DNA of 64,000 bases from Tessaracoccus defluvii (GTDB taxonomy: Bacteria > Actinomycetota > Actinomycetes > Propionibacteriales > Propionibacteriaceae). The first letter of the stretch is position 1, and every line of letters begins with the position of its first letter. The notes under the pieces were generated by a model. That model was not told the DNA's origin. It did no database searches and saw only the letters and a program-made list of their open reading frames with translations. Both the position numbers and the translations under genes were made by a program. The stretch is from positions 124,001 to 188,000 of the forward strand of contig NZ_CP060789.1 in the NCBI RefSeq assembly GCF_014489575.1, in the 5' to 3' direction. This document shows positions 27,560 to 36,434 of this stretch, in pieces.

Positions 27560-28186
27560 ATGATCAGGCTTGTCTCATCGATCGTCGCGTGCGTCGTTCT
27601 CACAGCCTGCTCCGGCCCTGCGCCGGAGCCCTCCATGGTGGCCAGCGTCAGCCCTTCTTCTGTCGCTCCCGAGTCGTCGGCCAGCGTGAGCCCTTCCTCT
27701 GCTTCTCCCGTGTCGTCGGTCAGCCCCAGCGTCGGGCTGCCCACGGCCTCCCCGTCTCCCGGTGCGGCCGCGACCCCGGCGTCGACGACGACCCCGGGCG
27801 GCGGCACCTCTACGATCGCGGGCCCACTGCCGGAGAACCAGCCGCCGCCGAAGCAGACCACCAAGCCGCCGGTCGCTGGGTGTGGCGTGTCGCAGTCCGA
27901 TGTGGAGCCGCTGTATCACACGTTCGCGCGCGTGGTGGACTCCGTCGGACGCCCCGATCAGGGGTCGTACACCGGCCCGTTGGTGACGCTGGTCGACTCC
28001 CTGGGGCGCGAGGCGGCGGACGCGTGTCCCGGTGGGGATCTGGTCCAGCAGATGGCTGGGCTGGCGCGACAGATCGACCAGGCAGCCAAGGACGGCAACC
28101 CCGACCTGGATGGGATCAACGAGTTCCGGCTCACGGGCAACGACTGGCTCGATGGTCTGGGCTTGCTTCCTTCGCTGTTGAGCTGA
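27560..28186 (+). CDS. Putative lipoprotein of unknown function
   Basis: 208 residues. The lipobox LTAC places the lipidated Cys at 17. A long Ser/Pro/Thr-rich low-complexity linker (about 20-105) suits a cell-wall-spanning stalk. The remaining 100 residues (GCGVSQSDVEPLYHTFARVVDSVG onward) form a small, mainly helical domain with two cysteines that I do not recognise. It is the only plus-strand gene inside the minus-strand polysaccharide block and shares a divergent promoter region with the GH26-like gene. A cell-envelope role is possible but not shown. Confidence 0.6.
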   Translation: MIRLVSSIVACVVLTACSGPAPEPSMVASVSPSSVAPESSASVSPSSASPVSSVSPSVGLPTASPSPGAAATPASTTTPGGGTSTIAGPLPENQPPPKQTTKPPVAGCGVSQSDVEPLYHTFARVVDSVGRPDQGSYTGPLVTLVDSLGREAADACPGGDLVQQMAGLARQIDQAAKDGNPDLDGINEFRLTGNDWLDGLGLLPSLLS

Positions 28187-28210
28187 ATCTCACGCGCAGT
28201 GGACAGGGAA

Positions 28211-28235
28211 GGGGCGGGCGCCGAGCGCCCGCCCC
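28211..28235. terminator. Bidirectional hairpin terminator
   Basis: A perfect 11-bp stem GGGGCGGGCGC with a CGA loop lies between the converging lipoprotein and WecG/TagA genes. Confidence 0.65.
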
Positions 28236-28248
28236 CATGCAGCCCGCG

Positions 28249-29004
28249 TCAGGCTCTGGCTGGGGTTCCCCGTCCGTTCCAGAGGGTGTCGCCGGCGATG
28301 CTGGCGCAGGTGGCCAGGCCTCGTGCGTAGCGTGGCAGCAGCCGCGTTGGAGCCTGCGCCACCCGTGCAATCCACTCCAGGCCGGGCCGCCGCAGCACTT
28401 CCGGCGCTCTCGTCTCGGTGCCCGCCAGGAATCCGAACCAGCCTCCGCAGGTCACCACCAGGGTGGAGGGCAACTCGGATAAGTGCTCACGCACCCACAG
28501 CATCTCCTTCGGGGCCCCGAGACCGAGGACGATGACGTCGGGCCGCGCGGCGCTCACTCGGGCTAGCACCTCGGTCCAATCGTCGTGGAACCCATGCTCG
28601 ACCAGCACGATGTCAGCGACGGCGGTGGCGTGCAGTGCCTCTGCTGCGGCCGTGACCGTGGGTAGTTCCCCGCCTACCAGGGCAGTCCTGGCCTTCCTTC
28701 CAAGCAGTCTGCCGACGTGGTCGAGGATGTCCCACCCCGCATCGGTCGTGGGGGTGCGCTCGATGCGCTGGGCCCCGGCGAGCCGGGCCAGCAGGACCAC
28801 GGACCCACCGTCGGCGCAGACCAGTTCCGCGTCGTTCATCTCAGCGACGAACTCCCGGTCGTCGGCCGCGTTCAGGCCGCCGACGTGCAGCGCGTAGAAG
28901 CGGCGCGGACCCTGAGGGTCCATGGCCAGGTCTGCAGCGGCATGGACCGCCTCCCAGTAGCTGAGATCAGCCACGGGGAAGGGGCCCACGCGGACGCTGT
29001 CCAT
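28249..29004 (-). CDS. WecG/TagA/CpsF-family glycosyltransferase (GT26)
   Basis: A 251-residue transferase of the family that adds N-acetylmannosaminuronate, N-acetylmannosamine or glucose to lipid-linked intermediates. Family marks are LNAADDREFV near the front, the Asp-Gly in ADGGSVV, VIVLGLGAPKEMLW and CGGWFGFLAGTETRAPEVLRR. The family is peripheral to the membrane and works on undecaprenyl-linked acceptors. The ATG at 29004 overlaps the upstream stop (TGATG); a GTG one codon earlier is possible. It is co-transcribed with the PKD surface protein. Confidence 0.85.
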   Translation of the reverse strand: MDSVRVGPFPVADLSYWEAVHAAADLAMDPQGPRRFYALHVGGLNAADDREFVAEMNDAELVCADGGSVVLLARLAGAQRIERTPTTDAGWDILDHVGRLLGRKARTALVGGELPTVTAAAEALHATAVADIVLVEHGFHDDWTEVLARVSAARPDVIVLGLGAPKEMLWVREHLSELPSTLVVTCGGWFGFLAGTETRAPEVLRRPGLEWIARVAQAPTRLLPRYARGLATCASIAGDTLWNGRGTPARA

Positions 29005-32000
29005 CACTGCGCCTGGAGGGCGAGGGCAGTGACCACCACGCGGTTCGCCGAACCGGAAAGGGTGATCGTGACGGGGTCGAACGACCCTGCCGTGAGGTAG
29101 CCGCCGGAGTCAGCGAGCCAGGCGTGGACCGCGCCACTCGGAGAGCCCGTGCTGGCGCTTCGCTCTGTCAGTGAAGGTGGCAGCGTCGCGGTCAGTGCCG
29201 AGTTGGCCTTCACTCCCATGTAGACGACTGGCAGGGCGTGTCCCTGCAGGTCCAGAGCGGGACTCTGTCCCGAACTGGATGCGTTGACGCTGGTGGCGCC
29301 GTTGTCGATCACGCTCAGCGTGCCCGTGCTGGAGCGGTAGGCCGCCACCGTGAGGTCGCCCTTGGCGTAGGCCGAAAGAGCGACCGCGACGGTCGAACCG
29401 GGATCGGTGGCCGTCGCTACCTTGCTCCAGGCGCGAACGGCGATGCCGCTGCCGTCGGTGGCCCGGACCTCGGTCCATCCGGTCGGCGCGGTGATCGTCG
29501 CGGTGCTGTTGATCGTCAGGAACAGCAGCAGGGCGTCCCCTTCCACTGCGGAGGCTGGGATCTGGGCGGTGTGGTTGTTGCGGTTCCCGTTGGTCGAGGC
29601 GGCCGCGACGAAGGCCACGGATGCCGCGCTCGGCTCACGGGCCTGCACCGACTGCTGGGTCTGATCTGTCGCAGCATCGTTGTCGGTCACGGTGAGCGTG
29701 ACCGTGTAGGTGCCGGCTGCAGCGTACTCGTGCTGTGTCGACTCGCCCGTGCCGGTGGTGCCGTCGCCGAAGTTCCACGCGTATGCGGAGATCGTCCCGT
29801 CCGGATCGGCGGAATCGCCTGCGTCGAACGAACACTCGAGCAACGTGCATGTGGCCGAGAAGTCAGCGGTCGGGGCCTGGTTCACGCGGGTGACGGTGAC
29901 CGGGTGGGTGGTGGTGGAGGTCTCCGACGCCGCCGTGGTGATCGTGAGGGTCACCGTGAAGGTGCCGCTCGCCGTGTAGGCGTGCGACGCCTGGGCCCCC
30001 GAGCCGGTGTGGCCGTCGCCGAAGTTCCACGCGTAGCTCGTGATCGTGGATCCAGGTGCGTTGGAGCCCGCCGCGTCGAAGGTGCAGGTCAGCGAGGTGC
30101 AGGAACTGGTGAAGGCGGCTGTGGGCGGGAGGCCCGCGCCCTGGCCGTTCGCGCCCTGGTACAGGAACAGGGCGCGGGAATTCCAGTTGACGCCGTCCAC
30201 GCCCGGGCCGGAGACCACCTGTGCGGTGTTGGCTACCGGAGCCCCGTTGACGGGGCCGTGCTGCCAGGTGATCGAGCGGAGGGTGCCGTCGGCCGTCGCC
30301 CAGTAGAGCTTGTCTCCGCCCAGGAACATGCCGCGGACCTGCGAGAAGTTGATGCCGGTGACCCCTGTCGAGGCCGTGAGGGGCAGTGCGCCCACGATGT
30401 CGCTCTCGAGGTTGATGTAGCGGTAGTACAGCGTGGAACTGTTGTTCAGGGTGTAGTAGATGCGCCCCGAGTCATAGAACATGCCGGTCGCCGCCGCGAT
30501 GTCGTTGCGCCAGTTCTGCAGCACCGCCAGCTCGTCGTGTCCGTTCACGGGCGTGGGTGTTCCGTACGTGCTGCCGTTGAAGGTGCGCCGTGACATCAGG
30601 CCGTCCGACGTCGCGAGATACAGCTCACCGTTGACCATGAAGGCGCCACGCACCCCCGCCCAGGTGATCCCGCCCTCGGCGACAGCCGCGGTCGCGCCGG
30701 CTGTCGTGCCGTTGAACGAGCGCCGGGCCAGCGGCGGGGTGCCGCCCTGCGCGGCCACCGCGTACACGTTGTTCGGGAAGGGGGCCGTGCTGTAGGCCGG
30801 GACCTGGAGGCCCGCGGCGGGGAACATGGCGATGCGTCCGTGGTACTCCCAGGCCCCGATCCGGTCGGTGTCGGAGGCCACCCAGAGGCCCTGCGCGGTG
30901 TTCAGGAGATCGAAGACGCCGACCCCCCGGGCGCGCGTCGGGTTCCAGCTGAACGGTATGCCGTTGAGGGGTTGAGCGCAGCGATGCCGGGCCGGGAGAC
31001 CGCCCCCGGGCCGATGCGGTCGCCGGCGTACGGGTTGTTCCACCAGCGCTGGTGGCCGCCGATGTAGACGGCGGTGTCGGTCACCTCGACGGCGTACGAC
31101 GTGTCGCCGCCCGTGTAGTCGACCCACGACGGGGCGATCGCCGTCCCGGTGGAGGTCGTCTCGAACCGCGAGGCGGTGTCGCAGGCGATGTTGGTTCCGT
31201 AGCCGCGGTAGGCGCCCGTCGTGGAGACCACGAAGAAGCTGCCGTCAGGGGCGTAGTCCACGTCGCGCATGTAGGTGTCGAAGGCGCGTGCACACGCGGC
31301 AGTGAAGAAGTCGGTCTGGAAGTTCGCGGGCGTGGCCGAGGGCCCCGAGACGTCGAGCACGAAGAGCTGGTGGTTGCGGACGCCGTCGAGGGTGTCGAAG
31401 TTGCCGACCGCCGTCAGTCGCCCGCCGCCGTGGTCGATCTTCATCACGTTGGTGAAGCTGCCCTCGAGGTGGACACCGGCGATCGTGCGGTTGAAGTACG
31501 CGTCGAACGCGCCCGTGGCCGCGTTGAGCGTGGCGAGGGCCGGCCTGGCCTGGCCGCGGATGTGGGTGAATGTTCCGGCGACCCAGAGCCTGCCGTTCAG
31601 CAGGGCCAGGTCCTTGACGACGCCCGTCGGGGAGCCGCCGTTGAACGTCGTGACGAGAGAGCCATCGGAGACCCTGATGCGGGCCAGGTTGCGCACGCTC
31701 TGGCCGGCGATGCTCGTGAAGCTGCCGCCCACGTACACGGTGCCGTCACCGGCGGGCAGGACCACGTTGACCGTGCCGTTGGGTGCTGGGTTGAAGGCGG
31801 TGCTGATCGCGCCTGTCGAGGCGTCGAAGGCCATCAGACGGTTGCGTGTCAGGACCGTGTTGCTGTTGTTGTTGCGGACCTGGCTGAACGAGCCGCCGGC
31901 GACCATCGTCGATCCCACCTGGACGACCGAGTACACGGAGCCGTCGAGTGCGTGGGGCGTGAACCCCGCTGGGTCGTCGCTGACCAGCCTGCCCGCCGGT

Positions 32001-32095
32001 TGGGACACTGCGGCCGCCGGCTCTCCTCCCAGAGTCAGTGTCTGGAGGGCGGCGAGAACGGCCGCCAGAATCAGAACGAGAGAGCGTCGCATCAT
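29004..32095 (-). pseudogene. Large secreted beta-propeller/PKD surface protein, one-base frameshift
   Basis: With one base restored the protein has 1030 residues. A signal peptide (residues 1-29) is followed by propeller-like repeats to about residue 650, with recurring units such as VYVGGSFTSIAG and LWVAGTFTHIRG. Two PKD domains follow (YAWNFGDGHTG and YAWNFGDGTTG), then a C-terminal beta domain of unknown type (residues about 830-1030). The frame breaks after GIAALNP at the GGGG run 30968-30971; one more base gives ALNPLNGIPFSWNP and reads through. PKD and propeller domains usually bind glycans or proteins at the surface. Being embedded in the polysaccharide operon, it may hold or organise the polymer. 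There is no sortase signal. Confidence 0.72.
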
Positions 32096-32137
32096 CTACC
32101 CCAATTCGATGCAGAGCCAGAATTGAGGCTAAGTATG

Positions 32138-32167
32138 GCCCTAGCACGGCCGGGCGGCAATAGTCAA
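32138..32167 (-). promoter_or_regulatory. Promoter for the surface protein-WecG/TagA unit
   Basis: On the minus strand TTGACT (32167-32162) is followed after 18 nt by TAGGGC (32143-32138). The -35 is a good match and the -10 is imperfect. The palindrome at 32174-32189 ends 6 bases upstream of the -35, the usual place for an activator. Confidence 0.4.
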
Positions 32168-32173
32168 GTTTTT

Positions 32174-32221
32174 CTAGCCGATCGGCTAGTCAAAGTGAGC
32201 TTTTTCTGGCCGATCGGCTAG
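32174..32221. promoter_or_regulatory. Twin 16-bp palindromes, 32 bp apart
   Basis: CTAGCCGATCGGCTAG at 32174-32189 is a perfect palindrome. CTGGCCGATCGGCTAG at 32206-32221 is the same with one change. Their centres are 32 bp apart, three turns of DNA. Each has a T-run on its left. The second copy is inside the last codons of the polymerase gene; the first is just upstream of the -35 of the surface protein gene. There is no loop and no T-run after the stem in the reading direction, so a terminator is unlikely. A dimeric activator or repressor binding twice is the best reading. Confidence 0.6.
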
Positions 32222-34241
32222 TGGCCCCGGTGGCGAGGCCCACGATGAGCCCGATCCCGAGGCCGCTCGCGCCGAACATCGGCAGCTCACGCGGCACTTC
32301 CGTCGCAGCGTCCCGGCGGATCGCCTCGCCCGCCTGCGTGGGCGTCAGCAGGTTGTCGTCGATGGCCTCGACCACCTCGGCGATCTCCGGGGAGTCAGTG
32401 GTCCCCGTCTCCTCCGTGAGGTCCGCCAGGCGGCCGTAGAGCGTGGCGAGGACCCGGCCCTGCCGGGTCGAGAGATACGCGCTCCTCGTCTCCAGGTAGG
32501 CCTGTGTCACGGCGTCGAGGGTCGGCCCGAGTGCAGCCGCGTCGGGGCCCCGGAGACTGACCACGAGGACGTCCGACGAGGGGACGGCCGAGATCCGCAG
32601 CCGCGCCCGCAGCTCCTCCTGGCCCTCGACGGAGGGGACGACCCGGGCGAGCGTCTGCTGCGCCACCAGGAGCGAGGCCTCCGTGTCCACCGTGATGCGC
32701 CGCGGCGCCCTGGCCTCGAGAGCCAGCGGCAGATGCGTCGGCGTCTCGATGAGCATGACGTACTGTGTCGCTACGAACTCCCGGGGAGCGAGGAAGCCCG
32801 CGCCCAGGCCCGCCGCCAACCCCGCGAGCCCCATGACCACGAGCTGTGTCCGGTGGCGCCGAACGGCCGCGAGGAGGTCGCGCGGTGAGCCCGGGGGGCC
32901 AGTCGCCCTCCCGTCGCGCCAGGCGAGCCCCGCTGCCACGAAGACGATCATCAGCGGGAGGCCGAGGGTGTCGTAGACGAACATCTGGATGAGGAAGAAC
33001 AGGATGACCAGGGTCCCCAGTTCCGCGGGGAGCGTCAGGGAACGGGCGGCGTGGACCAGTGCGATCAGCAGGAAGAGGAGGAAGAACGCTGCCCCGACCA
33101 GTCCGTGGGAGAAGATCAGCATCCACAGGTGACCCTGCGTGCCGAGCGGCGGCACCCCGCAGGCCGGACAGTCAGGGGTCGACCCGCCCGCGATGGAGGC
33201 GAAGCTGCCCTGCACGTCGCGTGTGCCGCCGAACCCGATGACCGGCGACGCATTGACGGTCGCGGAGACCGTGTCGATGAGCAGCTGCTCGCGCCGGTCG
33301 TTGCTGTGCTGGTTCGCGAAGCGTTCGCCCACGAGGTCGCCGAGCGGGCTGGCCACGAACGCGACGGCTGCGATGCCGAGCAGGACGGCCGCAGCCACGA
33401 GCGCCCCGAAACGGCCGCGACGGGCGAGGACGACCACCACATAGAGGACCCCGAAAGCCAGGCACGCCCACAGCCCCCGGTTCAGCGAGTAGACGATGGG
33501 GACGAGGCTGACGAGCACCACCGGTGCCACGGCGAGCCGCTGCCAGCGACGCGTTGAGCGCAGCCAGCCCACCAGGAGGAAGGGCAGGCTCAGGGCGATG
33601 GCGCTGCCCCAGGTGTTGGCGTACCGGAAGGGGGCCTTCGGCCGCGCCTCGGCCCGGCCGAGGACCGTCTGGATGTCGGCGAGGCCGGGATGGATCAGCG
33701 ACCTGACGAACCCGTTGGCGGTGAACCCTCTGGGTAGCACCAGCTCGAGCAGCGAGCGCAGGCCGAGGTTCGGCGTCAACATGCCGGCGACGCCCCCGAG
33801 GGTCGCCCACACATAGATCCAGCCGACCGCGATGGCCACTGTGACGAAGGGCAGCTCCCTGCGATCGTGGCTGAGAACCCAGACCACGGCGACGCCGCAG
33901 GACAGGTACATCGCAAGTCCGAAGGCCCAGACGATGAGCCGTCCGACGCCTCCAGCATCGGGCACGGCCCCCGGCGCGATCGTCGACTGTGCGGCAACCG
34001 AGAGGACCACCCAGACCAGGAACGCGCCGTACCAGCCGAAGCCCCGGGGGAGGCGGACGCCGCCGCGACGGCGCAGCTGGACGACCATCACCGCCGCGGC
34101 CACCGCGGGCATGAAAGAGGCCAGGCCGAGAAGCCACCAGAGGGGGTACCCGACGGTGAGCGCGGTCAGCGGCCAGTGCGCCGGCCAGCTCCGGTGCCGG
34201 GAGTGGCCGGTGAGGACGGCGCTCGACTCAGTCGTCGACAT
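32190..34241 (-). CDS. Wzy-type polymerase/O-antigen-ligase-like protein fused to a Wzz-type domain
   Basis: 683 residues. The first 455 hold about 11 hydrophobic spans with the O-antigen ligase/polymerase layout, including a large outer loop with the conserved-type GFGGTRD and GTQGHLWMLIFSHGLVG. Residues about 465-683 are a Wzz-like unit: a span (VVMGLAGLAAGLGAGFL), an extracytoplasmic alpha/beta domain, and a last span (GASGLGIGLIVGLATG). Wzy joins repeat units and Wzz sets length; here both are on one chain. The ATG at 34241 is preferred over a GTG at 34250; the start overlaps the sulfotransferase gene by 14 nt. Confidence 0.72.
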   Translation of the reverse strand: MSTTESSAVLTGHSRHRSWPAHWPLTALTVGYPLWWLLGLASFMPAVAAAVMVVQLRRRGGVRLPRGFGWYGAFLVWVVLSVAAQSTIAPGAVPDAGGVGRLIVWAFGLAMYLSCGVAVVWVLSHDRRELPFVTVAIAVGWIYVWATLGGVAGMLTPNLGLRSLLELVLPRGFTANGFVRSLIHPGLADIQTVLGRAEARPKAPFRYANTWGSAIALSLPFLLVGWLRSTRRWQRLAVAPVVLVSLVPIVYSLNRGLWACLAFGVLYVVVVLARRGRFGALVAAAVLLGIAAVAFVASPLGDLVGERFANQHSNDRREQLLIDTVSATVNASPVIGFGGTRDVQGSFASIAGGSTPDCPACGVPPLGTQGHLWMLIFSHGLVGAAFFLLFLLIALVHAARSLTLPAELGTLVILFFLIQMFVYDTLGLPLMIVFVAAGLAWRDGRATGPPGSPRDLLAAVRRHRTQLVVMGLAGLAAGLGAGFLAPREFVATQYVMLIETPTHLPLALEARAPRRITVDTEASLLVAQQTLARVVPSVEGQEELRARLRISAVPSSDVLVVSLRGPDAAALGPTLDAVTQAYLETRSAYLSTRQGRVLATLYGRLADLTEETGTTDSPEIAEVVEAIDDNLLTPTQAGEAIRRDAATEVPRELPMFGASGLGIGLIVGLATGATSRSARKSSL

Positions 34242-35130
34242 CCCCGTCACCCTGACGCCAGTGCGGCGTCCGGCCCATGAGCGCTGCGAGCGCCCTGTCG
34301 TCCTCGGCGAAGGAGTCCATCAGCCGCCGGCGGAGGGCAGTGTCCATCGGGTCCCGTGACTGGGCGTTGTGCCTGCCCACCTCCTCCGGCTGCCAGGGAG
34401 CGAGGCCGAGAGCGTCGAACAGCGCCGTCAGCTCGCCGGGATCGGTGAAGAGCCTGTCGGCGTCGACGATGTGCACCCGTTCGCTCCCCACGGCATCGAT
34501 GAACCGTTGGATCTGCACTGCGTAACGCCCGCGGGCGAGATAGCTGTGGTGGCGGTGATGGTGACTGAGGTAGGTCGGGTCCGCACGGATCCGGTCCTCC
34601 TCTCCGGCCAGTCGCTCCGGTTCCAGGGCGATGGCCGTCTCGAAATCCTCGGTCTCGAAGCCGCGGACGAACTCGTGGCGGTGCGCTGAGTAGGCCCGCT
34701 CGACGGGATCGCGCACCATCACCACGATGTGCACCCCGGGCAGTTCGCGGCCGATGCGTTCCGCAGCCAGCGGATGGAACAGGTAGTAGCCGGACGACTC
34801 GAAGGTCTTGGCGCGCCCTCCGGTGCGGCGCCGCGCCGGCCATGCCAGCGGGAAGTGGCCGCGGTACCACCGCTGGCCCCTGGCGTGATGGATGTCGAAG
34901 TACCAGATGCCCTTGCTCACCGTCGGGCGCACGACGTCCGGGTGTTCACTCAGCACCCGGAACAACGTCGTCGTCCCCGCCCGGGACGCGCCCACCACGA
35001 TGAAGCTGGGTTGCAGGCGGAAGCGGGCGGTGAGCATCCCCCAGCCGAGCACCATCCTCCGCAGCAGCGCGCGCGCCGGCGCCGGCATCGCGTCCCTCGA
35101 TCTCCCGGTCAACGCACGCAGCGATCCCAT
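34228..35130 (-). CDS. PAPS-dependent carbohydrate sulfotransferase
   Basis: A 300-residue enzyme of the heparan/NodH-like sulfotransferase type. The 5'-PSB loop is VVGASRAGTTTLFRVL at about 44-59, with the catalytic Lys candidate in SKGIWYFD. The 3'-phosphate segment is VMVRDPVERAYSAHRHE at about 137-153. The C-terminal RHNAQSRDPM resembles the PAP-binding end of carbohydrate sulfotransferases. It is the second sulfotransferase of the locus and the one embedded directly between polymerase and other polymer genes. This is the strongest sign that the polymer itself is sulfated. Confidence 0.85.
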   Translation of the reverse strand: MGSLRALTGRSRDAMPAPARALLRRMVLGWGMLTARFRLQPSFIVVGASRAGTTTLFRVLSEHPDVVRPTVSKGIWYFDIHHARGQRWYRGHFPLAWPARRRTGGRAKTFESSGYYLFHPLAAERIGRELPGVHIVVMVRDPVERAYSAHRHEFVRGFETEDFETAIALEPERLAGEEDRIRADPTYLSHHHRHHSYLARGRYAVQIQRFIDAVGSERVHIVDADRLFTDPGELTALFDALGLAPWQPEEVGRHNAQSRDPMDTALRRRLMDSFAEDDRALAALMGRTPHWRQGDGDVDD

Positions 35131-35134
35131 GACC

Positions 35135-36364
35135 TCAATCCCCCCTCAGATGGCCGGTCCGTGCCAGCCAGGCCGACAGCGCCAGGATGCAGGCATTCAG
35201 GCGTGACCCGACGAGGTGTCCGCTGGCCGACGTCGCCTGGAGCAGATAGCGCTCGATGATGGCGGCCAGGTACACCGCGCCGACGGTGTGTGCGGCGCGG
35301 GCATCGCCGACCCCGCGGAGGGCCTGTTCCATCCCACGCGTCACCGCCGCCTCGTCGGGGCCAGCGGCCCGCACGGCCAGGTTGACGCAGTGATGGAACC
35401 GGTCGAGGCCGCGCACGACGTCCGTCTCGAAGCGTTCGAAGTCCCACAGCTGGAGGCCGCCACGGGCGCCTCTCGCCATGTTCCAGGGGGTCCAGTCCCC
35501 GTGCCAGGCGCCCGTCTCCAGCGTGTCCGGGGCTGCCCGCTCGACCGCCGCGACAAGGTCCGCGGGGCGGGGGTCGGAGGCGGCACGGAGGCTGGCCGAC
35601 ATCCTCCGCCACTGGGGCACAGCGGTGAGCGGCATGTACCCGCCGTCGAAGGCCCGGGAGAAGGCGTCCATCTCCGCGGAGGGGGCGAGGGCATCGCCGC
35701 GGCGGGGGCGACGTGAGCGCAGGGCCGTCATGGTCACGACCGGGTGCCCCCGCCAGGTGGTCTGTGCCACGAGCCCAGGGGTCTCGATGCCAGGCACGGC
35801 GCCGTGGACTCTCCGCAGGGCGTCCGCCTCGCGCAGGAGGTGGGGGGCCGAGTCGGGCGAGAGCCCCACCTTCGCGAATGCCAGCGTGCGGCCCCGGGCG
35901 TCGAAGGCCTGCACCACGGGTTTGCGGTTGACCCTCTCGGTGCCGATCGTCACGGCGATCCGCACAGGTTCGCCCAGCACGCCGGCGAGGTGCGCGCCCA
36001 GCGACCCATCCCCGTCGTCGCGGATGACGATGCGGCCCCCTCCCGCGAGACGGGCCGGTCCCACCGCGCGGACCACGACGGCGCCGAGTGCCCGCGCGAC
36101 GCCCTCCCGCGGGCCCAGGGCGGAGCTGTACCGGCGCAGCGCCCCCGCCGCTGCGCGCCCGTCGTCAGGGACGAGGGCGCGCGGGCGGCCGCTGCCGGGG
36201 ACCGGGACGAGTGCTGCAGCGCCGGGCGCGACGTATCGCCGACGGGAGAGGGCGATGTCGGCCCCGGGCCAGAGGTCGGAGACCGTCGACATGAGGTCGG
36301 CGAGGGCTCCGGTGCCCCCGTCGGGCAGGGCCGCTCCGGCTACGCGGATTCGTCGGCCGACCAT
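35135..36364 (-). CDS. Aminoglycoside-phosphotransferase-fold (APH-like) kinase of unknown substrate
   Basis: 409 residues. Residues from about 150 have the APH/choline-kinase fold: HLLREADALRRVHG in the N-lobe, catalytic WHGDWTPWNMA near residue 290 and the metal-binding LWDFERFETD about 20 residues later. The first 140 residues have no domain I recognise. Such kinases phosphorylate sugars, lipids or small molecules; in polysaccharide loci they may modify a repeat unit. It sits 4 nt from the sulfotransferase and is divergent from the GT2 gene. TAGCAT (36373-36378) is 8 nt before the ATG, so it may be leaderless. Confidence 0.65.
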   Translation of the reverse strand: MVGRRIRVAGAALPDGGTGALADLMSTVSDLWPGADIALSRRRYVAPGAAALVPVPGSGRPRALVPDDGRAAAGALRRYSSALGPREGVARALGAVVVRAVGPARLAGGGRIVIRDDGDGSLGAHLAGVLGEPVRIAVTIGTERVNRKPVVQAFDARGRTLAFAKVGLSPDSAPHLLREADALRRVHGAVPGIETPGLVAQTTWRGHPVVTMTALRSRRPRRGDALAPSAEMDAFSRAFDGGYMPLTAVPQWRRMSASLRAASDPRPADLVAAVERAAPDTLETGAWHGDWTPWNMARGARGGLQLWDFERFETDVVRGLDRFHHCVNLAVRAAGPDEAAVTRGMEQALRGVGDARAAHTVGAVYLAAIIERYLLQATSASGHLVGSRLNACILALSAWLARTGHLRGD

Positions 36365-36434
36365 GAAGGTGCATGCTATATCTAGTCGATCCGATCCGCG
36401 GGGGAACTCCCGCAGCAGTGGAGGGGGATCGATC

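Noticed and set aside
32174-32221. Twin palindromes as transcription terminators
   Set aside because: There is no loop and no T-run after the stem in the direction of the neighbouring genes; one copy is inside a coding end.
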